From: Montifringilla adamsi
Lineage: Eukaryota; Chordata; Aves; Passeriformes; Passeridae
Direction: 5' to 3'
Assembly (NCBI GenBank): GCA_017590115.1
Contig: JAGGNK010006559.1
Coordinates: 11,052,162 to 11,116,161, forward strand
DNA: 64,000 nucleotides
Shown here: positions 14,001 through 26,615 of the stretch, in pieces
Position numbering within the stretch: position 1 is the stretch's first letter
Layout: each line of letters starts with the position of its first letter
Program-made: the position numbers and the translations under genes
Notes under the pieces: model-generated
What the model was told of the DNA's origin: nothing
Database searches by the model: none
The model's input: only the letters and a program-made list of their open reading frames with translations

Positions 14001-17000
14001 ATTATCTTATTATTGTGATAATTTAAATACAAATTAGTCCCAATCCATAGCATATTAGAACTTATTTAATTTCACTGACATGCAACACAGGATGTGAGTT
14101 TTCATGGGGAAGTGAGGGCAAGAGGCAGGGACTGCAACTCTATAAGATGTCTTATCAGGAATCTTTTGAGGTCTTCCACACTGTCTCAGAGCTCAGTCAC
14201 TCACATACATTTTCAGCAAGAAAGTTACAATTAAAATTAACTTCTTTTTTTTTTTTTTGTCAGTCTATTGACTAGCAATGGGAAGCAGACTGAAATATCC
14301 TTTTGGAGTGGTCTCTTTGTCAAAGAATCTATCACTACTGTGAATACCAGTTCTGAAAAAGTGAATGAAGGAAGGTTGGTTTTCTTTATGTGCTATGAAG
14401 ACATATGTAGACTATGCATTGTACAGACAGCATTTCTAGTGGTTAGAGAAATACAGAGATGCCTTTGATGGTTTTTCCTGCTCTCAACCATTTTCTAGTG
14501 GCCTGTGTGTTTTGTATTTGACTTCTTGATGACTTCCTGGACTGCTTTCAGTTTCTCTTTGAGAATACTCAGTACTTAAGCAAACCAACATCCATGGTTA
14601 GCCAGTCTGCATAGCTGATGAAATTTGTCTGGAGAGATAAACCAGTATTTTCTATTTCCTCTGGCATTTTCAAGAGTTTACAGGGCATGTGGACATTCAT
14701 GCCTCATTGCCAGCTGTGGCAACCAACACTGATGCTTATAAACTAAGACTTTATAATTTTAGTTATAAGCTAAATAGCCCAAGAGATAGGTATCTTTGTC
14801 ATGCTGTGTAATGTTTAACATTTTTTGGTCATTTGGTGAATAAACTTACCATACCCAGCTGCAGAAGTCTCCAGAGAAAACTGCAACAGGAACATCCTCT
14901 TCAAGCACCTTCCTAGAGAAAGCAATAGTATAAGGGAAAATTGCACAATAAATATTAAAAATGCTTCCCCATAATAAATTTAACAGGACTGGATTAGTAT
15001 TTGCACTCAGCTTAATTATGAACATTTTTTAAAGCTGCAAGGAGATGTATAAATGAGCAAGAATGGGACAATGTGTACCAAACTTATAAGACACATTTAG
15101 AGAGCTAGACTTCTCATTTTTGCATTTAAATAAACCTAAAAATATGTTCTGGAAGGTGAAGTATATAAAGGAATTTCATGTTGCTTCTTCAGTTTTGGGA
15201 ATTACGATATCCTGGGCTTCACAAGTTTGTTAATTCATATAATGTACTACTTTTACCTTTAAAAACATGTGTCATATTAAAAAAAAAAAACACCAAAGGG
15301 TTGTAAAATATTTGTAGAATCAGGTATGTATATAATAAAAATATAAATGTATTATCCAGAATGTTTGGAAGCATTTTCTCTTACAGTTTAGCAATTATAA
15401 CTGGGACATTTTCTCTTTGTCCTGTAACAGCAGAGTAAATACCAAGTTTCATAAACCTTTTCTTACTGTAAGCCTTCAGATATACTATTGCTCTAAACTA
15501 TTCCAAGACTACTATAACATGACACTATGTAAAATTTGTAGGCTTTCGTGGATACTGCACTGGTTTATATGTGTAATAAATGTTACAACAAAATGAGGAA
15601 TGATGGAGAAATTTATTTTTTTCAAACAGGCATTTCATCTGTTGTATACAAGTTTAGTATTGAAAACAACTAGGAATTGTTTCTGATTTTGGTGCTAGTG
15701 GTATTCCACTCCACACAGCCTCTAGGAAGATTGGATGATGCTCTGCATGAAGCAGCAGTCTTCAGATCAATGCAGTTTAATAAGTTCTGGTCATCTCCGA
15801 GGGTGTAGCAATGGACAAATCTCACAAAGTTCTACTGATTCACATGCAGAAACTGCTTGTTTTAGTGGAGAGGAGCCTGATGGGGGTGCCTGAATTCTGC
15901 TGGCACTAGTGGGTTTCACCATTGCTGTAAGGTGGCAAATTCTGTCTGTGATAACTGAAAGCAGGACCATGTATAACTGGGATGTCCTATATAGCATATA
16001 TAGCTCTCTTTCCTTTTTCTGTACAGCTTTGTGCTAGTAAGGGAAAAGTGTGCATAGAAAGAGTAGAGATAGAAGGGGAAACAGGGAGTGTGAACCAGCA
16101 AAACATGCAGAAAAGGGACTCAGTGTAGTTTTCTCAGGCAGTCTGCTCAGTTGTTTGCTTTTTTTTTTTTTTTCTTTTGTGTTTGTTTGGTTGGTATTTC
16201 TCTTTAAAATCCTGTGCAGCCAATGAAGAATGAATTAAGGTGGAATTCTTTGTGCGTTTGCTTGTTTGTTTCTTTTGGCAGAGGGATCTGACTCCCTTTG
16301 AAAACCTGAGAATATTCTCCATTTGTTTGCTGTTTTGCTCATGTCTGCATCAAGGCAGAGAGCCAGTGTGCTTATTGGAACTGGATCCCTTCAGAGTTCA
16401 TCATCGATGCCATGGAACAAGGTAGATCTAAATACAGCTGGACCAGAAATAAACTGCTCTCACCAGAGTAAAAGGAAGTAGGGCGAGAATATTGAAAACT
16501 GGAGTGGTCTTGTCATTTTTGCTTGATCTTGTTTAAAGAAGTCCCTAACTGAGGCTGATTTCAAGAGGCGCCAGCACAAATGAGGATGCGATGTGTCCTG
16601 AGAACACCCTCTCCTTCCTTGCCAGGGGGTCTGCAGGTGCCCTGTAAGTAGATTCTTACCAGAATTTTATTTAAATGAGTATATTAGCTTGAAATAAACA
16701 TCTATTTTGTGTACTTGTGCATTTTTAAGTCGTGGGAGTGTCTCATTATTTCATTTAATTATGCAGAGAGGTGACTGAATCTGCTTTCTCTGTTGCAGAG
16801 CAAATTAAGGCCAAAAAAGGGCCTCTGAGGAGCTACATAACCCAAGCAATTTCCTGAGAAGCTGCGTAGCTGCAGCCTCCAGACAATTTGCCCTTGCCTT
16901 GCCCATGCCTTCCTGAATGTAGTCTTACCCTGCTGATGTAGACCAGAGCATAAGATTTTTCCTGGTAACTTTCCCCTATAATAGCATGTCCCATGTATTA

Positions 17001-17300
17001 TTTCAAATAATAAAAATCCTTAGTAAAAATCCTTCTCTTGTCATAAGAAACAAGAGCTCTGAAAATGTTCTGTCATCTACTGTGGCTGTTAACCAGATGT
17101 ACCCGGAAGAATGATTAGTAGGACTTAACAATGCAATATCTCGGCAGGGTTTGGATAACCTGCCAGTTTCTGTTTTGTACTAATATGTCATTAAATAAAC
17201 AATTAGTTTTAATGGCTTTGGCGCTTTATTCTTGTAATAATGCCTCCTTAAGGCTAGGAAAACCAGAGGTTTGAAAATTGCCGACTCTTGTGGATCATCC
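8096..17300. other. 9-kb unique AT-rich non-coding stretch
   Basis: No gene, RNA gene or interspersed repeat is recognised. Open frames up to about 125 codons exist (for example 10464-10841 plus), but they show no domain, no codon bias I can see, and no similarity to known proteins. Small features are a hairpin at 13143-13162 and T-rich runs at 14245-14256 and 16160-16173. It is intergenic or intronic DNA lying upstream (left) of the CpG island. Confidence 0.6.
13143..13175. repeat. Perfect 8-bp inverted repeat plus a third half-site
   Basis: GGTGATCA at 13143-13150 pairs exactly with TGATCACC at 13155-13162 across an ACCA loop. GGTGATC recurs at 13169-13175. Such a cluster of half-sites could be a transcription factor site or chance. 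No gene lies next to it, so no role is assigned. Confidence 0.6.
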
Positions 17301-17374
17301 TTGCCAGCCTCGTTTTTCCCTTCCCGCCGGCGAGCGCGGGAGAGCGGGGCGCGATGCCCTGCAGTTCCGGGGCG

Positions 17375-17393
17375 CGGCCACAGGAGGGCGCTG
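17375..17393 (+). promoter_or_regulatory. CTCF-like binding site in the CpG island
   Basis: CGGCCACAGGAGGGCGCTG resembles the vertebrate CTCF core (CCASYAGRKGGCRS) with two mismatches, at the Y and A positions. The strongly conserved CCA and GGGCGCT parts are intact. CTCF sites near promoters are common and help organise chromatin loops. This is a motif match only. In GC-rich sequence such matches arise by chance fairly often. Confidence 0.35.
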
Positions 17394-17423
17394 CGCACTG
17401 CCGCTAGCTCCCGCCCGCCGCCG

Positions 17424-17473
17424 TCCCGAAGCTCCGCTTCGGGAGCGCGCCGCTCGCTCGGGAGCGATCCCGA
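17424..17473. repeat. Two adjacent GC-rich hairpins in the CpG island
   Basis: TCCCGAAGC (17424-17432) is the exact reverse complement of GCTTCGGGA (17436-17444), giving a 9-bp stem with a 3-base loop. Fourteen bases later TCGGGA (17458-17463) pairs with TCCCGA (17468-17473) across GCGA. All four arms share the TCCCGA/TCGGGA core, so alternative pairings between the two hairpins are possible. If the island is transcribed, this would be a stable structure in a 5' leader. Function is unknown. Confidence 0.65.
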
Positions 17474-17574
17474 ACCATTTCACGCCGGGCGCTGTTAGCT
17501 CTGTCTGCATCACACACGGCAAGATGTATTGGATTCGAATAGGAGAAAGAGCGAAAAAGCCCATCCACAGGGTA

Positions 17575-18895
17575 ATAAGGAAAATACATTCTGTCTAGCA
17601 GCTACAGATATCAACAAAATTAAAACCTATTAAGCGGCACGCTCAACTGCAAATATGTCCTAAGGGCATGATGCCATTTTAATTCATAAGATAGTCTAAT
17701 ACACACCATGAACTTGCAGCCATGTGCTTCTGTAGTGCTGATGAAAATCTAAAAGCTGTGATTTTCTGCTCTCATGTGCCACTGCTTTCCCCAATCCCCC
17801 CAAAATCCAAACTTCCTAATTGGTTTTAAAAATGAAATCTCTTGGAAGTTCCTGTGGACCTGCTAAAGTGTTTTCTAGTTTTACCTGATAGAGGTGGGAG
17901 TATGTTCTTTTTTGCTCACACAAATTTTCCTGCCTGTTGCCAAGAAAAATGCGAGTTCAGAAGGCTCAGCAGCAGACAGATTGCCTAGGGAGTGTAAAAG
18001 CTCCACTTTTGCTAGGAGAGATTCACAGACAGCACAGATCAGGAATGAAATATTACCAGGTAAACTAATTCACAATTTATCAACTTTAGCCCACGGGACT
18101 GCCTCTGAAACCATCCCTATGTGTTTTGTAGAGTAAGTCCTCTAAATGTGTACTGAGGAGGAAGAGATGCAGTTCAATGTAACTGGGAGGTGTGCCCAGT
18201 GTCATCTTGCAGCTGCAAGCTTTCATTAAGCAGGTTGCCTTTCTGGGGACTTATATAGCTTCAAATAAAGTAAATAATTTAAAATAAGTACTTTATCTCA
18301 CTGGGCATTGCAGTTCTTGACATGTAGCACTTCAAAGATATGGTTAATAAAGTGATATGGATAAATAAAGGATGTATCCTGCATCATCAGTAGGATGCTA
18401 CAATAATGAATTGACATCCTGGTAGTTAAACAAAACAAAGCAAAAAAAAAAAATCTTTCAGATGCATGAAATTTTAAATGCAGAACATTTCTAGAAGTTA
18501 AATCACTGAGTAGTAGGCAATCTTCATGTATTTATTCTTTAGTAAGTACAACTTTATTTTGCCCTTGAAATCCATAAAGTGGCATTTGTAATGTCCACAG
18601 ATGTCTATTTATTACTAATTGCCAGCAAAAATAAATCCTGAATGGTGAAAAATACTTTTAAACTATTTATAAATTATATTTTTCTAATTATGGATTTGAT
18701 GTTTGTCTTCATATGGCATTTTTCCACTGTGACTCAAAATCCAGTTAATTTTTTCCTCCTTTATTAATTTTATTCTTGTCTTTCTTCTCATATAATTGAG
18801 GACAGCTAGGTCTTTAGGTAAAGGTTCTATAAAAGACCTTGGGTTTCTTGTGCTGGTTTGGATGCCTCATGGAACACAGTCCATCTTAACAGATT
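17575..18895. other. Non-coding stretch downstream of the CpG island
   Basis: Sequence turns abruptly AT-rich after the island. No exon, RNA gene or named repeat is recognised. If the island is a plus-strand promoter, this would be the start of intron 1. Confidence 0.5.
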
Positions 18896-19315
18896 TCACA
18901 GAAACACAGAATTACAGAAGTGTCTAAGGTGGGGAGAGTGTTCTGGTCCAACCCTCCTGCTCAAGCTGTGTTGCCTGGAGCTGTGTGCAAGACAGTGTCC
19001 AGGTGGCTTTTGAACATCTCCAGGATGGGAGTCTCCACTGCCCCTCCGAGCAGTGTGTGCCAGTGCTCTGTCACCCTCACAGTTAAAAAGGCTCCTCTGG
19101 TGCTCAAAGGGACCTCACGTATTTCAGTCCTGCCCCTGGGCACCACTGAGAAGAGCTTGTCTCCCTCCCATCAATACCTTACCTTCAGGTATTTGTACAC
19201 ACTGATCAGATCCTCCTGAGCCTTCTCTTCTTCAGCTGAACAGCTCCAGCTCTTTCAGCATTTTGTCATAGGAGATGTGATTTAGCGCAGGTGCTTCCAG
19301 GAATACTGCTCTGCC
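18896..19315 (-). mobile_element. CR1 LINE 3' UTR fragment
   Basis: The plus strand gives the complement of a CR1 3' UTR in order. It starts with CACAGAAACACAGAATTACA, then GGTCCAACCCTCCTGCT, CATCTCCAGGATGGGAGTC and CAGTGCTCTGTCACCCTCAC. It continues with CTGGGCACCACTGAGAAGAG, ATTTGTACACACTGATCAGA and CTTCTTCAGCTGAACAGCTC. The copy is about 420 bp, runs right to left, and is colinear with the family. It is 5'-truncated and carries no coding part. A 99-codon plus-strand frame across it is an antisense artefact. Confidence 0.93.
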
Positions 19316-22300
19316 AATGTCTCTGCAGCTACTGCTTCTTGATCCAGGGGATTATGGCAAAAACTAGAAAAAACACTTTAAAAAATAAGTAAAATCGGTA
19401 TTTAAAAGTAAAATCCTGGTTAAAAAGATGAGCTTCATTCTGTAGTGTCTGGCTGAACAGGAAGAAAATCTATGCATTATTTTATTCTTGGTCCCCTGCT
19501 AGGCCAAGGTAAATGTCATACAAGGTATTGACATTTCAATTTATATTAGACTATGAACTAGCTCAGAGAAAAGGTAGAAAAAAACCCACACTGAACTGTA
19601 TCAGAATACAGTCTGCAATTGAATCCTTTGTATATATATTTTACAAATATCTGCCAAACTGTGAATTATTATTATACAGTGAGTAAAGTGCAAAACAACA
19701 GCTCATGTGCAACAATAAACTAAGGACTTCTGCTAGCTACTTTTGAGATGTGACATGCAGAGCAGTCAGAAGGATGAAAGCTGCATCTGCCAACACATTA
19801 AATCTGTCCCAGATGAATCAGCAAATAGTATCACATTGTCATGGGTGAAGAGGGAGCTTCAGACAAAGCTGTTTAGAGAAATTCTCCCACTGAGTCATAA
19901 GGTGCAGCAAGGACCCCCTTGCTCTCTTAAATGCCTTCTCAGAGAGGAGCCTGGCTGCAGCTGGACTCAATCCTACATCCAGACTTTTTCAGTGGTTTAA
20001 ATCTAAGAGTTATGAGGGCATGGTTGAACCTTTGTTCAACTTTGTACTGTAAGATTAAGGATGGCAAGCCAGATATATCTATATAAAAAGGAATGATTTT
20101 GATAAATGACTAGACAAAAAGATCATAATCAGAATTATTTACTATACAGTATAGAAGCTAAAACTACTATTATAACATAGTACAGTATAGTGTACTATAT
20201 TAAAGCAGCTAGATTAAATCTAGCAAAGAAGAAACAGTTACTAAGTAGAGATTGATGTTGCACACCCATACCAATGATACAGGGCAAATCTCTTTTGCTC
20301 AGCCTTGAGGGGATTCCACCCAAGGGAGGAATCTCTGCACATACTCCAAGAGGAACTTGCTGTTTAAAAGTGGGACTAGATTTTCAGAGTTTAGTGTCTG
20401 ACTGTCAGTCGTATGTCTCAGGCCAGCTGTACCAGCTCAGCATTTTTGATAAGGTTAATTTACCATGTCTGCCACAACTTCACCTTGATGTCAGGGTGTT
20501 TAACTTTGGGATTGATGAATCAGACTGGTTTTAACATAATTCAGCACCAAAAGCAAAATGACACCCCTTCTCTGTTCACCATGGTAACTTTGCAGACAGG
20601 GCAGTGTTTGAGTTTTTTTGCCACATTCCAGGCAGAGCATCCTGCTACAGATATGACTATCATGAGAACTGGAATTACAAATGTAATTGTAATTGTACAG
20701 TGTGTTGCTGCACTCTACTGTCTATGCAGATATGTAATTTAGAGGTAATGCAGTAGGTTTGAGCTTCATTGTTATATTGCTGGAATTGTATTATCCAGAC
20801 ATACCTTTCTGCAGGATATAAAAGTCAAGTCTAGAAGGACTGTACAAAAACATACAGTTTCTCTAAACTGAATTGCTTTTCAGGATTGTCAGTGACATTA
20901 AAATAAGTTTGTTTTCCGGACAAGTGTGTGTGTGTATATATAGGCTCTAGACTTCACATCCTGCACTACTTTTGAGAAACTTGCACATATTTAGTCTTGT
21001 TACTCATTGCTCTGCTTTGTTGAGTAATAGCAAGGATGAGACTAATGAACAACAAAACAAAAATAAGAAAAATAAAATTATTTTCTAACTAAAACCTGAT
21101 AAAAACCTGGTTAGAAGATAGAGTGGCACAAATTTCATAGAACATTGAAATGCATTTTGCTATTGATACTGATTTGCTTATTGGTACTGATTTTGGTGTA
21201 TTTATACAGGGTTAAGTGAATAGGCATAGACTTAACACATTAATAAGCCAGGACCTTTGTGAAGAAGCTTTTTTTTCCCTCTAGACAGGGACTCTAGAGA
21301 AGTTTTTCACAATATATGAGTGCAGGTGCAGTCCACATCAACACCTCAGCTCATTTGGTCTGTGCAGTTGGCTGGTACAGTTGTTCCTTTCTCCTTGGGG
21401 ATATATAACTATAAAGCACAATGTCAGCTTTTGTTTTAAACAAGAACCTCTAATCCTTTTCTTTGTGAGTAATGATCTTTAACCAGTGTAATGTTGTAAT
21501 CCTGTTACTAAGGTTGAGCTTCTTGCTCTAATCTGTCATTCTCTGAAGTTCAAGGCTTAGTCGTGCTCCCTGGGACTATTCAGAGCCCTTTCTGGGACAC
21601 TGTCAAACTTCCACAGCATCTATTGATGTTGGAAAGGAACATCAATTAAACATTAAAGGGAGTTTACACATCTAGCAATAAACCCACAGAAATCTTTTTG
21701 TTTACTATCTGATTAAATTTTGTTTGATTTTAAGCTTTACTGCGGTCTATTCACGACTTGATATCCTCTCTATATCTTATACCAGCAATTTTTATGTCTC
21801 TATTTCTCCCACTGCAAGCTGAGTGTAAAATTCCATCTTGCATCCTGGACAGGATGCTGAGCAATCACTGTCACAGTAGCTCAAGTGAAGTAATGTTATT
21901 TTGTAGCTGGGACAACCTAAGAAATCATGAGCCATACATTTGGCTTTGATCTACTGACCTTCAAAATATATAAAAATTTATTTCCAGTTCTATGGACAAA
22001 GTAGATACAACTATTTGAGATTCATTGCAGGAAATTAGGCATTACAGTGTCTCAGATCAAGAAAAATTCCTGACTTGATAACATTCCTGTGTCTGATGAA
22101 AGATGAGGGACATTTATAAAAAAACATACTGACACTTATTCCAGAAGGGGGGACACAGCCCTATGAATAGTCTTGAGCAGTTGTATAGGCAAATATGACA
22201 AAAGTGAAAAATTTCAGAGAGGTCAGACTATATGTGACAAGTGTGATCTGTTTGTTATGAAACAGGAAAGCCAGATTAACAGACACTGAGAGCTTTACTG

Positions 22301-25300
22301 TCAGGTCCTTACTTGAAATGATATACTCAGTGTAATACAACACAATTGTTAAAAATACTTTGGAGTAAAATTTTGCCATGGTGTAATTGCTGTGTGCACC
22401 CACAAAATTATTGTCTGTGTTTCCAGACACACCCCCAAAAGTCATGAAATTCATATAACAGACACCACTTACATTGTAAGTTTGTGAGTCATTATAGCCA
22501 TACGTGCATTGAGTCTTTTCTTTTACACAGCTATTGTTCTACTTATTTCCTTTTTCCCTTTCTGTCCTTCCAATATCACCTTCTCTTGAAATGCTTTATT
22601 GTTTTCATTGGCCCCCTTACTTTCCCTTCCTATTTTTGGCGTATTTTTAGGGTTTTTTAATGCTTTCTTTTCAAAATATATCACAGAGTGCTTTTAATTT
22701 AGCACAGGGAACTACTCAGACGCCTGATGAAATCCTTGCTGATGCTTAGGATATGGCACACAAACACTACCAAAGTCCATTTAGTTCTGCAAGACTGTAC
22801 TTAACAAATTCCCTTTTGTGAATTCTTTTTGAGACCTTCAAATGTGTGAAGGTATAGTGGTCATTAGGGACAAGGGCCAGCCTAAGGTGACACAGAATAA
22901 CACCATTCATACTTTTTGACAAATCAAAAAGAAATTGGTTAGCTCTGACTGTCCTTCATTCTCTTCTGTTCTCTCCTTCAAGAGTGAAACTGAAATTTGA
23001 AGCTGGGAAATGGCATCTGGTATTTGGTTAACCACACAGTGTTACCAGACAATCATCCTTTCTTAAAGCAAACAAAGCTAAGTTACAGAAACCAGCTCTG
23101 TAATGAATAAGTGGCAGACATAAAAGGGCATTACGTGGAGCTTGATTGTTTAGTCTTACTAGTTGATCTTAGAAAGATGTAGCAATGCTGGATAGGTTTA
23201 ATGGTATCTAAATTGCCATACAATTTCTGAATTAGAGAAATTAAGCTGATATCAATACAGTCCCTATGTGCATATGGTCAGTGCAGAAGTGATAAGCAAG
23301 AAAAAATTAACAAGACAACCCTTCTGATGGAAGAAGATGGATGATGATATTGGCAGCCATTTAAATAGCTGTAAAATGTGCCTATCAAACAGAATTGTTC
23401 CAGCCCTGGGACCATTTTACCTGCAAAAGGGGGCAAGTAAATCACATGAGACAGATTCCATTGACTTTGAGGAAAAGGAAAGACAAGCCTTTTTTATTGC
23501 TATTGATGTTTGCTCTTATTGACTAAGTGTTTGCCACGGACTCAAGTACCACCAGACACATAAATACAAGGAGAACCTTGTGTGTGTCCTTTATCTGACT
23601 GGGGGAAACAATTTGCAATTTACATCCAAGGGATCTGCAGCTTTCCTCCAACACACAGAACAGTTTGAGAAGAGTGTGCTGAAAATTGGTTCAAATAATC
23701 CTCCTGTCCTACAAAGTCCTTGCTGAGTTCAAAGAGAATGTTTTCCTTTATAGTGCAGAAGAAAACATTTGACACTCTATCACTGTGATTTCACTGCCTG
23801 AATTATCTTTGAACTTTGCTAAGTCACAGCCTGGCTTAGTTTCCTAATGCTATATTTTGTGAAGATGCTGGGGCATAGGGTCACCTTAAAAGAGACTGAT
23901 GCAGGAATTCCCTTCCCCATATATTTTTGTGGGAAAAACAAGCTCTAATAAATGAGTGTAAAAGAAAAAGAAAATAAAAAAAATTGTAACAGCCTGAATG
24001 ATTAAGAAGAGTAATATTTCTGAATGATCAAGATACAAGTGAAAATCCATTAAAGTAATATAACTCTCAGCTGTCACATCCCTCTCTGGGACTACAGAGG
24101 AGCTCATGTTTCCAGAAGGGATAACAGACTTCAGCTGTTACATCTAACAAGGTTACTAATTTATCTCTGGAGGTAGAAATCTGTAATTTTTTACCAGGAG
24201 TTTCTTGTCCAGACCTCTCAGGAGGGTCCTTACAGTGAGACCAACTGGGGATTGAGTAATATCAAACAGAAAATATAGGCCTTTGGCCAGGACCACAGCT
24301 GAAGTTCTGGGAATAGAAAGTGTGTTCTTGAAATTAATAGCCATATTTATGAATCATTATTTTTACATAGGCCTCAACTTATTTCAAAAGGGCTTTACAA
24401 GAATAAAATCTTCCTATGCTACCTGTAGCAAAGCAGTTATCATATATTTCATATTACACTGGTATAATATGGGAATTCATATATCATTTACATAAAAAGC
24501 TAAATTTTGGACTTTCTGATTTATTAATTTTAAAACTTCAGTACTTAGAAGAAATTAAAACTGAAAAGACATTATATTTTCCTTTGCTGAAGAAACATTG
24601 TACCTTTTATAATGAAATACATACAATGAATCATTACAAAGCATAACATTAATCTAAATTTGTAAGCTCTGTTAGGCAGAGAATATGCATCTTTTCAGTA
24701 ACTAAATATAAGTGCAACATAACCTCAGCTACAACAGTGCAATAAATGTGAGTAGATGACTTTGCTTTTTTGTTATTATTTTTTTATTTGCACTGTTGTT
24801 CACAGTTTACTGTGAGAAAAAGAACATGCCAGTTTTACAGTTAGGTGAGTTATCTGGGCTCAAGCAGTTTTCACAGGGACAGCTGGCAAGCATCCCTTTG
24901 TGCTTAAAAAGGGATGGGTAAATTTCAGAGGGAAAGTGATGTTGTTGCTACAAGGATTACAAAGACAAACTTTGAAATATGGATCTGTATCTACTCCTGC
25001 AAGGTGACACTCCATTGACTTCACTTGATACTTGCTTTAGTGAGAATTGGTCCAATAGATTTTAATGCAGACAGTATAACAGAGAAAAAATTGCTTTTGG
25101 CACAGCTGGTGGTGTAATGTTGTTTTAAACAGATAGATGAATTGAAACACTTTTTCTCCTTCCCTCCCTCCCTGTCTTTCACTTCAAATGTTTGTATGAC
25201 AATGGTCTCTTCTGCACTTAATCAGCTTATAGATGCAAGTGGCTATTCTAAAGTCACTTTTATTTTTGTCAGCCTGTTTGCTTGCATATTGCTTGTTGGA

Positions 25301-26070
25301 GAGTTTTCTAATCACAGCATTCCATTGTAAAGAAAATCTATAAGAGGCAGAAGTAAGAGATGGCTCAAATCACCTTGTAGCTAGTGTTTGTTCCAAATAG
25401 AACAGTCTCCAGGCATTTGTCATTAGAACTAGAAGAGTTTTATGGCCCTAAAAGCAAAGGTCAGAGAATGTATATACTTCTATACTGCATGTAATCATCA
25501 TTTAGAATTGCACTAGAAATAGTGTGAAATGCTAGCCAGATTTTGTTGGTTTTGTCTTAACCTCTTCTCATTTAATAAATTCTATATACCAATGCAAAGA
25601 CTGCAATGAAATGTTAAGATATCTCTGTCAAGTGTTGGGTCACTATGCTCTTCTGAAAAAGTTTGCACTGCTTGTTCTTGGGGCAGAAAAATAAAAAAAG
25701 GAGAAATAATAAAAATCTCAAGTTGTCAGGCTGAGTTTTTTTGTGAGCCTCCAGGATGTCAGTGTTTCACATTTAGCCCGCAGTTCCCGAAGAAATATCT
25801 GTTAAATGTTCGATGGATAAAGTCAAAGAGGAGATATTGATTGAACAAATGAGTTAGAGGAACCTGGGGTTTGGGATATCAGTGCTGCCATTTTGTGAGC
25901 TGTTTAAGCTAATGATGTTTATGTAGGTAATTCTGGGCTTGACTCAGTATTTGCTGAAGACAGTAGAGGCCCTTCTGTCTAGTGGCATTTCAAATAGGTT
26001 CATAAGTGTGCAGAGGACAAAGCCAGCTGGGGAGAAATAGCAACCCTTAGATGTCTTTATTGCTTACATA

Positions 26071-26103
<33 letters not shown>

Positions 26104-26435
26104 CACATATATACATAAACATATGTGTTTCTGTATATAGAAATATTTATAAAAATTATAAAATCTGTATTTTTTGATCCCCAAGAGAATATGCTCTCTT
26201 CTTCTCCTTGCTTTTTTGGTGTTTAGGATTTACATTAATCCTAGCAACAGCAGCAAGACTCACTCACTAAAACCAACATCATAGTCGTGAGGATTTGTGG
26301 CTCTTTATACTTGACAATTCACAAAAGTGTTACTTGGATCACTCCATTCTCACATTTGTTAATTAAAAGAGTGACTATTTATGTACAGGCTATGCTTTCT
26401 GGGATTTATTTTCTTGATAACATGACTGTCTTTCA
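19316..26435. other. 7-kb unique AT-rich non-coding stretch
   Basis: I recognise no gene or interspersed repeat. A short TG/TA repeat lies at about 20923-20942 and an AT repeat at 26070-26125. Open frames (for example 20413-20742 plus, 109 codons) lack any recognisable domain. Confidence 0.6.
26070..26125. repeat. AT-rich dinucleotide microsatellite
   Basis: An interrupted run of AT repeats broken by single C bases (ATACATAT, ATACACAT) is seen directly. It is likely polymorphic in length. No function is inferred. Confidence 0.9.
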
Positions 26436-26615
26436 TAGAATCAAAAAATGGCCTTGGAAGGGACCTTAGAGATAATTGAATTCAAATTCCCCCTGCCTTG
26501 CATATGAGCTGCTTCCACAAGAGCAGGTTGCATCCAACCTGGCCTTGAACATTTGCAAGGATGGGAAATTCACATCCTTTCTGGGAAACCTGTTCCAGTT
26601 CTTTTGTAAGAGCAT
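26436..26615 (-). mobile_element. CR1 LINE 3'-end fragment
   Basis: TCATAGAATCAAAAAATGGC followed by TTGGAAGGGACCTTAGAGAT is the complement of the CR1 3' terminus. CATCCAACCTGGCCTTGAAC, ATTTGCAAGGATGGG and GAAACCTGTTCCAGTTCTTT continue the 3' UTR. The copy is about 180 bp, 5'-truncated and moderately diverged. The minus-strand open frame at 26466-26699 is its decayed shadow. Confidence 0.92.

Larger units (their letters stand above)
17310..17510. promoter_or_regulatory. CpG island, probable promoter
   Basis: About 200 bp are very GC-rich, with roughly thirty CpG dinucleotides by eye, in a region that is otherwise AT-rich and nearly CpG-free. Vertebrate CpG islands of this kind usually mark transcription start regions kept unmethylated in the germline. 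A GC-box core (CCGCCC) occurs at about 17412 in CTCCCGCCCG. No TATA box is evident. Just downstream on the plus strand an ATG at 17524 with an acceptable context (A at -3) opens a 24-codon frame, and a GT splice-donor-like site (CAGG/GTAATAAG) lies at 17571/17572, so a first exon on the plus strand is plausible. Direction and transcript are inferred, and the gene is not recognised. An orphan island, enhancer or lncRNA promoter is also possible. Confidence 0.7.
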
